A DNA stretch of 64,000 bases from Cohnella zeiphila (GCF_014212055.1 NZ_JACJVO010000021.1:186001-250000); one strand, 5' to 3'. Positions 45,209 to 54,492 are shown, counted from the stretch's first letter. The notes: generated by a model not told the origin, from the sequence alone. Numbers and translations are program-made.

Positions 45209-45883
45209 ATGGAACCAATTGTACAGATTTCGCTTGACTTAACAAATATAAGGGAAGCTCTCGAGATGGCGGAAGTAGCCGTGGAGGCAGGTGTGGACTG
45301 GATAGAAGCCGGTACGCCGCTGTTGCTTGGCGAAGGGCTTCACGCCGTGGCCGCGCTACGCAAAGCATATCCGAAACACCCCATTGTGGCGGACTTGAAA
45401 ACGATGGACGGCGGTTATTTAGAGGCGGAAATGATGGCCAAGGCCGGGGCCACTCACGTCGTTGTCATGGGGGTTGCCCATCCTGCGACGATCCGTGCGG
45501 TCGTGAAAGCCGCCCGTGATTACAATATTAAGGTGATGGGAGACATTATGGCCGCCCCCGATCCCGTTGCCTGCGCGAAAATGCTGGAAGCAAACGGCGC
45601 GGATTATATTATCGTGCATACGTCGTTCGATGAGAGAGGAGAAGACCCGGCGCGGAGTCCGTTCGATCACCTGGACGCCGTCGTAAAGGCTGTTTCCATT
45701 CCCGTACAGGCCGTCGGAGGTCTCTCCGTGGATCAGGCCGCGGAAATGCCGAAGCACGGAGCCCCTCTGGTTGTTGTCGGAGCACCTTTGGTCATCGACA
45801 AAAAGGAGTTTCGTCCCAGCACGGACAAAACTGAATTGTTGTCGGTGCTCCGCGAGCTGGTTGCAAAGGTGAAAAACAACTGA
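45209..45883 (+). CDS. HPS/KGPDC-family enzyme (hexulose-6-phosphate synthase or 3-keto-gulonate-6-phosphate decarboxylase-like)
   Basis: 224 residues from ATG 45209, nine bases after AAAGGGAG; a longer frame overlapping the dehydrogenase is rejected. Orotidine-decarboxylase-superfamily barrel with Glu33 (WIEAGTP) and the Asp62-X-Lys64 pair in VADLKTMDGG, the metal and substrate residues shared by both family reactions. The deciding later motif reads IVHTSFDERGED (His137, Asp141), nearer to the HPS form than the HRSRD form of the decarboxylase. No phi (6-phospho-3-hexuloisomerase) gene follows, so formaldehyde fixation is not supported by context. A decarboxylase or retro-aldol step on a keto-sugar is likelier. 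Confidence 0.88.
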   Translation: MEPIVQISLDLTNIREALEMAEVAVEAGVDWIEAGTPLLLGEGLHAVAALRKAYPKHPIVADLKTMDGGYLEAEMMAKAGATHVVVMGVAHPATIRAVVKAARDYNIKVMGDIMAAPDPVACAKMLEANGADYIIVHTSFDERGEDPARSPFDHLDAVVKAVSIPVQAVGGLSVDQAAEMPKHGAPLVVVGAPLVIDKKEFRPSTDKTELLSVLRELVAKVKNN

Positions 45884-45901
45884 GAAGGGGAGGAGTTGAT
45901 C

Positions 45902-46804
45902 ATGAGCTCCAACATGCGAGCAAGGCTGTCCGTGTTTCCAAAAGGATATATAGATGAACTTACCGACGGCCGAATGAGCGTATTCGAATGGATTGAAATG
46001 GCAGGCAGGCTGGGCGCGGACGGATTGGAGATGTATCCCTCGTTTTTAAAGCAAATGGATATTGAATACTTGCTTAAGGTGAAAGATGCTGCCGAGAAAA
46101 ACGGGTTGGAAATCCCGATGATGTGCTCGTCACCCGATTTCACGCATCCCGATGCTGACTTCCGTCGCCGAGAGATCGAGAAATTGATCGAAATGATCGA
46201 AACCATGGATATTCTCGGCCCGGAGGGATTTCGCAGCGCCCGCGTGTTATCTGGCCAGAATCGTCCCGGGATATCTAGGGAAGACGGAATCCGCTGGACC
46301 GTGGAATCGATCAAACAGTTGCTTCCGTATGCCGAAGAAAAAAGGGTTCATCTCGTCATGGAAAACCATTATAAAGACGGGTTCTGGAAATACCCGGAGT
46401 TCGCTCAGCAGTCCGACATCTATCTGGAAATTATAGAGCAAATTTCATCGCCGTGGTTTGGCGTGAATTATGATCCCTCCAATGCGATTGTCGCCGGCGA
46501 AGACCCTTTAAAACTGATAGAGAAGGTCAAAAACCGAATCATGACGATTCATGCAAGCGATAGATATCTGAAGGAAGGATACACGCTTGATGATTTGAAG
46601 AATTATTCCTTGCATGGTTATTCGGCAGCCCTTGCACACGGCATTATTGGCAGAGGTCTCAATGATTACGATGCCATCTTCGGGCATTTGCGGAGCATCA
46701 ATTTCCGTGGGTGGATCTCGATCGAAGATGGAGTGAATGGAATGGGAGAATTGCAGGAATCGGTCGATTTCCTCAAGGTGAAAATGGCAGAGTATCTGGC
46801 TTAA
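45902..46804 (+). CDS. Sugar phosphate isomerase/epimerase-family TIM barrel, copy 3
   Basis: 300 residues. ATG 45902 lies after GAAGGGGAGGAG; TTG 45896 is less suited. Metal-site pattern: GADGLEMYPS, HLVMENHYKDGF (Glu), GVNYDPSNAI (Asp), MTIHASDRYL (His, Asp) and WISIEDGVNG (Glu). Nearest in style to xylulose-phosphate/allulose-type epimerases, which fits a place after an HPS/KGPDC enzyme (compare UlaD followed by UlaE). Function inferred. Confidence 0.9.
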   Translation: MSSNMRARLSVFPKGYIDELTDGRMSVFEWIEMAGRLGADGLEMYPSFLKQMDIEYLLKVKDAAEKNGLEIPMMCSSPDFTHPDADFRRREIEKLIEMIETMDILGPEGFRSARVLSGQNRPGISREDGIRWTVESIKQLLPYAEEKRVHLVMENHYKDGFWKYPEFAQQSDIYLEIIEQISSPWFGVNYDPSNAIVAGEDPLKLIEKVKNRIMTIHASDRYLKEGYTLDDLKNYSLHGYSAALAHGIIGRGLNDYDAIFGHLRSINFRGWISIEDGVNGMGELQESVDFLKVKMAEYLA

Positions 46805-46817
46805 GGAGTGGCGTGAA

Positions 46818-47588
46818 ATGGGCAACAGGTTGGCGGGCAAGGTCGTCGTCATCACCGGCGCTACCAAAGGAATCGGCAAAGGCATCGCCAAAATGTGCGC
46901 TGCAGAAGGAGCGCTTGCGGTCGTAAGCGGCAGAAACGAGCAAGACGGTATGCAGGTTGTACGGGACATTAAGGAGACGTTGGGGACGGATGCCCTCTTT
47001 GTTAAAACCGACGTCAGCCGTATAGACGATTGCCGTATATTGATCGAGCGGACAGTGGAGCATTTTGGACGAATCGACGGATTGGTGAACAACGCAGGCA
47101 TCTTCCCAAGGGGTGATCTGCTGGATACGACAGAAGAGTTGTTCGACGCCGTTTTTAACGTCAACATAAAGGGCGCTTTCTTCTGTTCGCAATATGCAAT
47201 GAAGGCGATGTCACGCACAGGCGGAGGATCTATCGTTCAAATTGGTTCCACCAATGCTTATAAGGGACAGAAGGATCTTGCCGCCTATTCATGCTCCAAA
47301 GGCGCGATGCTGACGTTAAGTAAACATATCGCCGGTAATTATTCGGAGCAAGGCATTCGCTGCAACTGGATTACGGTGGGTTGGGTCGCAACCGATGGTG
47401 AAATTGAGCTGCACAATCGCATGGGCGTAAGCGCAGACCGGTTAAATGAAATGGGAAAAGTGGCGATTCCAAGTGGCCGGCTGCAAACGGCTGAAGATAA
47501 TGCTTATGGTGTCATTTATCTTCTATCCGACGAATCCAGCCAGGTAACCGGAACCGAACTCGTCATCACTGGGGGGCACCGTATCTAG
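46818..47588 (+). CDS. SDR-family NAD(P)-dependent oxidoreductase
   Basis: 256 residues, ATG after AAGGAGTGG. Classical SDR: cofactor motif VVITGATKGIGKGIAKM, NNAGIFPRGD, catalytic Ser in QIGSTNAYKG and YxxxK as YSCSKGAML. C-terminus SSQVTGTELVITGGHRI is typical. Likely a sugar or keto-acid dehydrogenase and the last gene of operon B. Confidence 0.94.
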   Translation: MGNRLAGKVVVITGATKGIGKGIAKMCAAEGALAVVSGRNEQDGMQVVRDIKETLGTDALFVKTDVSRIDDCRILIERTVEHFGRIDGLVNNAGIFPRGDLLDTTEELFDAVFNVNIKGAFFCSQYAMKAMSRTGGGSIVQIGSTNAYKGQKDLAAYSCSKGAMLTLSKHIAGNYSEQGIRCNWITVGWVATDGEIELHNRMGVSADRLNEMGKVAIPSGRLQTAEDNAYGVIYLLSDESSQVTGTELVITGGHRI

Positions 47589-47929
47589 CGGTAAAACAAA
47601 CAAACTGTATATCTGGAGAATGTTTAGAGGAATGAGAAAAAACTCAAACCTCAAAACATAGATCTCGAAAGCGTTTTAAGTTTTCGAGAGCATAATAAAA
47701 GAAGGGAGGTCATTGGGTGATGTCGATCACAAATCTTCACACTTTGTTGTCATGATTCGAGTGGTATGCCCAGAAATGGGAGTATCGTAGCGCGTTAACT
47801 GCTTCGTCACCTTCGAGCTTCAAAACTGACCGGAGTCGACAAACACGTCTTGGATCTGTCTTGCCCATTCCTGACGGCGACGGCTCGATCACCGGCCGGA
47901 CGGTTTAGTCATTTGTAATAGCCACTGCA
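47589..47929. other. Non-coding stretch after operon B
   Basis: A short hairpin (CTCGAAA/TTTCGAG, about 47668-47692) without a T tract follows the SDR gene. The rest shows no readable gene, though GC-richer fragments near 47850-47930 may belong to the decayed IS3 element to the right. Confidence 0.4.
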
Positions 47930-48240
47930 AACAACTTCTATCCGAAGCGGTGTGCAAGAACTAATACGTTACTGGCGGTCTTTTGCAAGAAGTGCAAAAT
48001 CTCGTTTTCCTCCTGCAGTTCGAATCCGCTTCTGCATCTCCCTCACCTGGTGCTCTTCCAACTTGAACACTTGCGCTCATGGCGATTTCCCGCTCTCCTG
48101 CGAACCTCTTCATCGTCGTTGACCTTCAATTCGCGGATCGACTTCCGCCATCGGCTTGCCGCTCTCTTAACTATGCTGGACCGTTTATTTCTTAAACGCA
48201 TCGTCATACACTGGCTTTCATGCAACACAGTCTCATCTTC
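47930..48240 (-). pseudogene. IS3-family OrfA transposase remnant
   Basis: On the minus strand, shifting frames give YDDDAFKK, ESGKPMAEV, RELKVNDDEEVRR and ELQEENEILHFLQKTAS. Joined, these follow the IS3-type OrfA plan (YDDAFKK, ESGK, IARELxVN, a leucine-zipper ELEEENEIL segment). Several frame changes and stops; no OrfB is readable. Marks the right edge of the AT-richer catabolic block. Confidence 0.65.
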
Positions 48241-48333
48241 GTAGTGGTTAGGTTCAAGATAAACGGTATCTACTATTCATCGCCTGTTTAAGACAGGTAA
48301 TCCGTATATTGAGAAAGGATCGTGGTGTTTTAA

Positions 48334-51300
48334 ATGTACAAAGGTAACCTAAGAGGAATGTTTATCGTTCTCGCGTTTATACTTTTCGCTTCAGCGATAT
48401 CTTTTGCTAAGCCCACTACAGCTAGCGAGGCGACCCTGTTGCAAAATGCCGGTTTTGAATCAGGAAACTTGACTCCGTGGGGACCTGCTACAGATGTGGT
48501 TGTTCAAAGTGAAATTGTTCACTCAGGGAATTATGCCGTCAGGCTTCAAGGATCGGTGGCGTGGTCGAGCTATTTAGCTCAATACCAAATACCGATAGAG
48601 TCAAGCACTGAATACGAATTATCAGTTTGGGTATACGCTTCCGGGAGTGACGCCAGCATTAGGGCTTATGTTAAAGATCCCGATATAGGAAACGATAGCC
48701 AACAAATAGCGTCTGCCGCCAATACTGATGGTTGGCAGAAACTAACGATCCCCTTTACTGCCTCAGAAACAACAACAAAAATTGAAGTCGGATTGAATCA
48801 GACGAATACGGGCGTCGTTTATGCGGATGATTTTGAGCTCAAAAAGGTGGGGGAAGAGCCCAGTAATCCGGAGCCGTCAGGATTTATTCATACAGACGGG
48901 TCAAAGTTTGTAGACGGCAATGGTAACGAGGTTGTTTTCAGAGGTATCGGAATGTGGGGCGGCACCGCAAGTGACACTGCGCCTTACAACAGATTTACCG
49001 AAGCTGATTTCGCGAAATATGCCGATATCGGCTTTAACCATTCCCGTCTCTACATGGCGGCGCCGCAATTCCAAACAAGTTATACAGCCCCGTATGAATT
49101 TGACGAGGCAAAGATTAGGGCTTACCTTGACCCACGCATCGCGTGGGCGAAGAAATACGGCATGACGCTGATGCTGAATTTGCACTTCACACCGGGCGAT
49201 GCAAATACACAAATAAGCGATCAGACTTTGTTTACCGACAAAGAAAAACAGGAAGGGCTTATTCGGTTCTGGGAAACGATCTCGAGGCTTTATAAGGACG
49301 AACCAGTCATCGCTGGTTACGATGTCGTAAACGAGCCGAAGATAGCATCGCCTGGTACCGGAGCAGCTCCTTTCACGGCGCAAGTTGCTCAGTGGTCGGC
49401 TCTCGCGCAGCGTGTAGTAGACGCTATCAGGGCAATAGACCAAAATCACGTTATCGTTGTAGAGCGTCTATGGATTGGCAACGATACACAACCAAGAAAC
49501 GATTACATGGAATGGCGCTGGGCCACTGATGGCAAATACTATTTTCCCGATATCAACGACAACAACTACGCGTACACTTATCATGTCTATGAGCCTGCCA
49601 ATTACAACCATCAAACAGCGACAAATAATTTCCTTCCCGATGGTACAGTGACCGCAAGTAATGGAGCTTATCTAGGCAATGGCACATGGAATGTTGAATA
49701 TTCCACCATGCTCGATGCATGGAGAAACTGGCCGAACCCCACGTGGGGGAATAACGTCTATCCTTCTGCATCCTTTGCGAAAACCGGTTATGGATCCGAA
49801 ACGAATTATAATGCCATACCTATGTCCAACCCGAATAAGATACCGGATGACGCGACCGATTACGTGACGGTAACTAACAAATTCACTGCTACCGACACCG
49901 GATCGACGGGTTACAATATTGGCAGAGTACATTTGGCCCTGAATAGCGTACCCGCGGGTGCAAATGTGTGGTTCAAGGACTTGGTTGTAAAAGAATATGA
50001 CGAAAGTAACAAGCTGGTCTCTACAATAACCGATGTTAATTTTAGCTCCGCATCACAAATGAATGCCGTTTTCAATTCGAGTACTCTTGCACAAAAAGGT
50101 TTTGTGTATGACGCGACAGAGCAGGCGCTTAAATTCACAAGACCAAGTTCAGGAGATCCATCCGTCAATGGCGACAATGCCAAGTTTGCGTTGACGAAGG
50201 ACCACACATATGAAATATCAGTCAAAATGAAGAGCCAGACCGCGATCGGCGGCACTGTGACTCCGAGTATAAGCGTGAGTTATAACGGCACTGCCTGGGC
50301 GATGAACAAAGACTTCTTGGAATACGCATACACAGTACCTTTGGATTACATCAGGAATGTTAAAAATGTTCCGGCTTATCTCGGCGAAAGCGGCATCAAC
50401 AGCGGCGACTTCCTGGATAACGCCTCTGGCGTGAACAGAGGCGGAGAGCAATGGACGTTGGATCATTATGAGATCCTATCCAGATTGCATTTAAGCAGTA
50501 GCTGGCATGCATATTTTGAATACGAAATCCAGCCCGAAATAACTCCGGAACTTGAACAAGCCTGGAGAAAAGCTTTTGGTACGTTAGCAGAAGAGGAGAA
50601 CAACAAAGTAACGTTCAAGAGCGAAGGTTCCGCAGATACCTTAAAGACCGTTACGAAAGGAGAATCACTGGGCAAGGATAATATGCCGGCTAATCCCGTA
50701 AGAGACGGTTATGCCTTCGCCGGATGGTTCACAGGAACAAAAGGATCGGGAACGGCATTCAACAGAAACACGGTTCCCACCGGCGATATGACGGTAAACG
50801 CCGACTGGGTGAAGATTAGCGACATCATGGGGCCTACACTGCCTGATCCTGGTTTTGAATCGGGAACATTGTCTTCGCAGTGGGGTAAAAATGGCACACC
50901 GACAGTTCAAACAGACGTCGTTCATTCGGGGAGTTACGCCGTTAAGATGGTTAGTCCCCCGGATGACTATATGGCCTTATTCGGCACATCTGTACCCGCA
51001 AATGCCACCTATGAATGGCGGGTTTGGGTCAATTCAACTGGCAGCGGAGCAACTTATGTAAAGAATTATGACCCAAGAACGGATTTCAACAATACCAACG
51101 GAGATTGGCAGGAAATTGTGAAACGCTTTACCACTACCGCGGCGGGAAGCCAGGAGCTCGGGTTGAATCTTTGGAGCGGCTCCACTGCATACATCGATGA
51201 TATCGAGCTTGCGCGCTTGTACAATGTCACGTTTGTAAATTTGAGTGACACCGTTACAAAGACCGTTGATGCGGGTGAATCTCTGGGCGCGCAATGGCCG

Positions 51301-53247
51301 GCTAATCCCGCGAATAGACCTGGTTTTGAATTCGACGGATGGTTCACAGGAGAAAACGGGACAGGAGTGGAATTCACAAGCGATATGATTCCCACCATCG
51401 ACACCACTTTGCACGCGTATTGGAGGCAGCTCCCAGGGGACTTCTACAATGTAACGTTCCAAAATGACGGAACGGAAGTCAAAGTCGTGACGTTACCGGC
51501 TAATGGCACGGTAGGCACGCAATGGCCGGCCAATCCAGAAAAATACGGATATGAGTTCGACGGATGGTTCACTGGAGAAAACGGAGCGGGAACGAAATTT
51601 ACAGCCGATACTCCTATAACCTCTAGTATCTTGTTATACGCGAATTGGAAGAAGGTGTCGGGCTCTAGCAGCATTACTGTAAGCCCTGAAAATCAGCAGC
51701 AAGTTAAAGGTCTGGGCGGAGGTATGCCGTGGCCGATACCTGACACCGGATTCCCGGTAACCGAAAACGAAGACGGCATGAATACGATAAAGAATATGGG
51801 TATAACCGTTGCACGTATCTATTATCATAATCAGTATAATCTCTTTGGGTTGGATGGTAAGCCGACTGATATTGTGTATGAAAAAATGACTGGAAAACAA
51901 AGAATCCAAGGCATACTTGATGAGATCAAATGGCTTAATGACAACGACACACCTTACAATATTTCGCCCGGTATCAACAATTTGCCTGCTTCATGCTACA
52001 GCGGCGGGACTTTACTAGAACAATACGAACCGTTGCAGATCGAATCCATTATGTACGTGTTAAGGCAAATAAGGGATAAAGGTTACGACTTGCCGCTCAT
52101 GGTAACTGTTGCGAACGAGCCGAACGCCCCGGTCAACGGTAGCGGGATTGACTTCACCGGAATGCCTGTAGCGCAATCTGTTAGGCTGAACAAAGCGTTG
52201 CGCAAGGCTATGAATGAAGAAGGCTTCCAGAACGTCCAATTGGGTTATAACGATGCTGGTGAACTGAATTATTTGGATGTCTATCTGAGTAATCTTACGG
52301 ATGGTAGCCCAACTCCCTTCAATGGCCAAACTGATCATTGGACGCGCCTAAGCACTGACAAGGAACTTGACGACGCGATAGACGCTTTTGCGGCCCACAC
52401 CTATTACGCAAACACTCAGCGTATTAATAACTACCGGGCTGGATATGAAGCGCAAGGAAAGGGCCGCGACACCTGGCAGACGGAGCATGCACTTTGGTAT
52501 GAGGATATGCCTGGAGACAGATATTTCAACGACGCGACCATTTCAAGCTTTATTTCCGATATGGCAGCTGTCAAATTCAATTATTGGGAATCGTGGGTAA
52601 TGTGGAAGACCGGAATGACGGTAAACAACATAGTTGGAAATGACAGCTTGTCGAGTACGGGCAACCAGAAATCGGGAGCGTATTATGTCTTTTCAAAAGT
52701 CTTTAACGAACTCAAAGACGGCATCAAGGCTGGAGAGGCATATGTCAGAACGGTATCTACAAACGTTCCCGGCACGAATGTCACCACAAATAAGTTTATG
52801 GATGCGGTTTCCTTTGTGACCCATGACAAGACGGTTGTTTTGTTGGTAAACCCCTCCAACAATACAAACACGGCAACAGCGACAGCTACAGTAGACGGCT
52901 TGTACGGCAATAACGCGGAAGTATGGCAATCCATTTCCGCGAACGCAACAGACGACATGAAACTGGTTAACACTGCCCAAATTATTAACGGAAAGATCGA
53001 TTATGTAGCGATGCCGAAGGGCACAATCACGGTTATCGTGACCGACGGTGGCACTAATACTAATGGCAGTGGTAACGGCAATGGCCATGGTAACGGCAAC
53101 GGCAATGGCCATGGTAACGGAAATGGTAACGGAAATGGCAACGGTAACGGCAATGGCAGTGGTAACGGAAGTGGTAACGGCAACGGTAATGGTAATGGCA
53201 ATGGTAATGGCAATGGTAATGGAAATTTTAACGAAACGATTCGATAG
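48334..53247 (+). CDS. Secreted bifunctional glycoside hydrolase: CBM, GH5 with inserted domain, InlB-type repeats, CBM, GH30-like, Gly/Asn tail
   Basis: 1637 residues. Signal peptide (1-30, LFASAISFA). CBM4/9-like sandwich (34-170). GH5 barrel starting RGIGMWGG near 205 with acid/base Glu334 (DVVNEPK) and nucleophile Glu685 (YLGESGIN). The 350 residues between them are far more than usual, and about 450-650 is beta-rich (GYNIGRVHLALNSV, GANVWFKDLVVKEY), so a sandwich domain appears inserted in the barrel. Then an InlB/Flg_new-type repeat (757-830), a second CBM (831-962), two more repeats (963-1108), and a GH30-like domain (1113-1570: GLGGGMPWPIP, Glu1262 in VANEPN, Glu1384 in QTEHALW). The tail is Gly/Asn/His. 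Likely cuts beta-glucan, mannan or xylan at the cell surface; substrates unproven. Confidence 0.87.
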   Translation: MYKGNLRGMFIVLAFILFASAISFAKPTTASEATLLQNAGFESGNLTPWGPATDVVVQSEIVHSGNYAVRLQGSVAWSSYLAQYQIPIESSTEYELSVWVYASGSDASIRAYVKDPDIGNDSQQIASAANTDGWQKLTIPFTASETTTKIEVGLNQTNTGVVYADDFELKKVGEEPSNPEPSGFIHTDGSKFVDGNGNEVVFRGIGMWGGTASDTAPYNRFTEADFAKYADIGFNHSRLYMAAPQFQTSYTAPYEFDEAKIRAYLDPRIAWAKKYGMTLMLNLHFTPGDANTQISDQTLFTDKEKQEGLIRFWETISRLYKDEPVIAGYDVVNEPKIASPGTGAAPFTAQVAQWSALAQRVVDAIRAIDQNHVIVVERLWIGNDTQPRNDYMEWRWATDGKYYFPDINDNNYAYTYHVYEPANYNHQTATNNFLPDGTVTASNGAYLGNGTWNVEYSTMLDAWRNWPNPTWGNNVYPSASFAKTGYGSETNYNAIPMSNPNKIPDDATDYVTVTNKFTATDTGSTGYNIGRVHLALNSVPAGANVWFKDLVVKEYDESNKLVSTITDVNFSSASQMNAVFNSSTLAQKGFVYDATEQALKFTRPSSGDPSVNGDNAKFALTKDHTYEISVKMKSQTAIGGTVTPSISVSYNGTAWAMNKDFLEYAYTVPLDYIRNVKNVPAYLGESGINSGDFLDNASGVNRGGEQWTLDHYEILSRLHLSSSWHAYFEYEIQPEITPELEQAWRKAFGTLAEEENNKVTFKSEGSADTLKTVTKGESLGKDNMPANPVRDGYAFAGWFTGTKGSGTAFNRNTVPTGDMTVNADWVKISDIMGPTLPDPGFESGTLSSQWGKNGTPTVQTDVVHSGSYAVKMVSPPDDYMALFGTSVPANATYEWRVWVNSTGSGATYVKNYDPRTDFNNTNGDWQEIVKRFTTTAAGSQELGLNLWSGSTAYIDDIELARLYNVTFVNLSDTVTKTVDAGESLGAQWPANPANRPGFEFDGWFTGENGTGVEFTSDMIPTIDTTLHAYWRQLPGDFYNVTFQNDGTEVKVVTLPANGTVGTQWPANPEKYGYEFDGWFTGENGAGTKFTADTPITSSILLYANWKKVSGSSSITVSPENQQQVKGLGGGMPWPIPDTGFPVTENEDGMNTIKNMGITVARIYYHNQYNLFGLDGKPTDIVYEKMTGKQRIQGILDEIKWLNDNDTPYNISPGINNLPASCYSGGTLLEQYEPLQIESIMYVLRQIRDKGYDLPLMVTVANEPNAPVNGSGIDFTGMPVAQSVRLNKALRKAMNEEGFQNVQLGYNDAGELNYLDVYLSNLTDGSPTPFNGQTDHWTRLSTDKELDDAIDAFAAHTYYANTQRINNYRAGYEAQGKGRDTWQTEHALWYEDMPGDRYFNDATISSFISDMAAVKFNYWESWVMWKTGMTVNNIVGNDSLSSTGNQKSGAYYVFSKVFNELKDGIKAGEAYVRTVSTNVPGTNVTTNKFMDAVSFVTHDKTVVLLVNPSNNTNTATATATVDGLYGNNAEVWQSISANATDDMKLVNTAQIINGKIDYVAMPKGTITVIVTDGGTNTNGSGNGNGHGNGNGNGHGNGNGNGNGNGNGNGSGNGSGNGNGNGNGNGNGNGNGNFNETIR
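53053..53223 (+). repeat. Tandem GGTAAYGG-type repeat coding the Gly/Asn tail
   Basis: About 170 bases of degenerate 6-base units (GGTAAC/GGCAAT/GGAAAT and similar) encode alternating Gly-Asn with scattered His and Ser. Units differ at third positions, so it is an expanded but partly diverged in-frame microsatellite. Replication slippage would change length in steps of two residues. Confidence 0.9.
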
Positions 53248-53380
53248 GGGTGACCTCTAGCCTTATTTGGAAATTAGCACAGTCGAAGGTACTACAGGCT
53301 TCGGAAGCTCAGAGCTTCGAAGGCAACGATTCGTTATGGTAATTCGAGACGTTGGTAGTCCCGAAGTTACTAATGAAGTA

Positions 53381-53407
53381 GGAGCGAGAATCCACTCGCT
53401 CCTTTTT
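53381..53407 (+). terminator. Rho-independent terminator after the bifunctional hydrolase
   Basis: Perfect 8-base arms GGAGCGAG/CTCGCTCC (53381-53388, 53395-53402), 6-base loop, then TTTTT. It lies 134 bases past the stop. Confidence 0.88.
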
Positions 53408-53552
53408 CGTTGTATGGGGCGTCGTCTGTTCCTAAATCCTTTTTTAAGTTCAATTAGAGTAAATTAATAGTTATTAGAAACATGAAAAAGTGAGTACTCT
53501 CAAAGGTCGTACGGACTCAGTGACTTCTTCATTTCCTTCGCTAGTCCACTCT

Positions 53553-53766
53553 TTATTTCCCAGATTCAAAACTTCTGCAAATCAGGGCAATAATCAGCAA
53601 AGCAGCTGGCATGAAAACGAGGCAAAGAATGAAGTCGACAATGCCTGACGTTTGGATAGAGCTGAGCATTTCCTGGAAGTTAGGCGATTCCCACATCGTA
53701 ATTGCGATGACCAGGAAGCTATGCGAGAACACGATGGGCCGGTAGTCCGACAAGTTGAAGCATTGA
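53553..53766 (-). pseudogene. GerAB-type spore germination permease C-terminal fragment
   Basis: On the minus strand about 70 codons read NLSDYRPIVFSHSFLVIAIT, then an F-x-E-M-L segment and LCLVFMPAALLIIALICRSF, the usual last two membrane helices of GerAB proteins. No upstream part is present; it is joined to a DinB-like fragment, so it is a relic of a deleted germination operon. Confidence 0.55.
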
Positions 53767-53950
53767 GCGGTTCCGATCGTCAGGGCATATTGCCATGCAT
53801 ACAATATGCCAGGCGATGCGCCCCAGTGTTCGAAAGCCTGCGGGCAACAGGTTGTCCGAGCGATTCATCCGTCAACCGCTGAAGCACACGCCCGGTTAAT
53901 TCAGACTCCTGCTTCCATTCTGCCGAACGTAACGAACGGGACGTTTAACG
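53767..53950 (-). pseudogene. DinB-family protein fragment
   Basis: Minus-strand frames give EWKQESELTGRVLQRLTDES and, after a one-base shift, AGFRTLGRIAWHIVCMA. The W-x-x-E and RTLGRIAWHIV words (the His is a metal ligand) are the start of DinB four-helix proteins. Truncated and frameshifted. Confidence 0.5.
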
Positions 53951-54492
53951 AAGCAATACCATGACAGCAGAAGCACGGATGAGTCGGAGTTAACTAACAT
54001 ACGGACGAAGATCTTGGCGGGCAGCATACCTGACCTCCACCTCATGGACAGGTTGAATGAAGGAATGTGGGAGCGAAGACTCTGGGAGACATGGGAGGGT
54101 TCACCGCCATGAGTCCTTGTGGAGATCCAAAGGTGCGACTAAATCGTTCCTTAGTAACCACTATTTACAGCAGGTGGTCTAAGGGAGGTTGTTTCGCACT
54201 TTTTCCGCCCCCCAAGAATTTCTTCATCTTGATTACTGTACCAGTTAATCATGGTAATAGTATTCGTGTGATCGCCGTATTCGTGAGAAAGAACGAGCAA
54301 TCCGGAGAATAGTGTTTGTTCGTGGAGGTAGTTTTGTTAAAGATCAATTGTGGTGAGACTTACTACAAATAACGGCAGCTTTTGCGTTGCAGTAATTTTC
54401 GTTCGGCTTGAATTTCGAAAGAGAATCAAGGAATAATTATCATTGAGCATCATGGTATTCAAATACATTTTAGGGTGATGGAGGGACATATT
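53951..54492. other. Unassigned degenerate region
   Basis: 540 bases with no convincing gene. An 81-codon open frame at 54067-54312 lacks a ribosome site and any family resemblance. Several short frame fragments suggest decayed sequence. Confidence 0.4.

Noticed and set aside
47589..48333. Riboswitch or small RNA in the long gap before the bifunctional hydrolase
   Set aside because: No conserved riboswitch core or strong structured element is recognised; part of the gap is an IS3 relic.
53001..53213. Minus-strand Pro-Leu repeat protein
   Set aside because: It is only the complement of the Gly/Asn-coding repeat.
53053..53223. CRISPR array
   Set aside because: Short in-frame hexanucleotide repeat within a gene, with no spacers.
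54067..54312. 81-codon plus-strand ORF
   Set aside because: No ribosome site, odd composition, no resemblance to a known family; lies in degenerate sequence.
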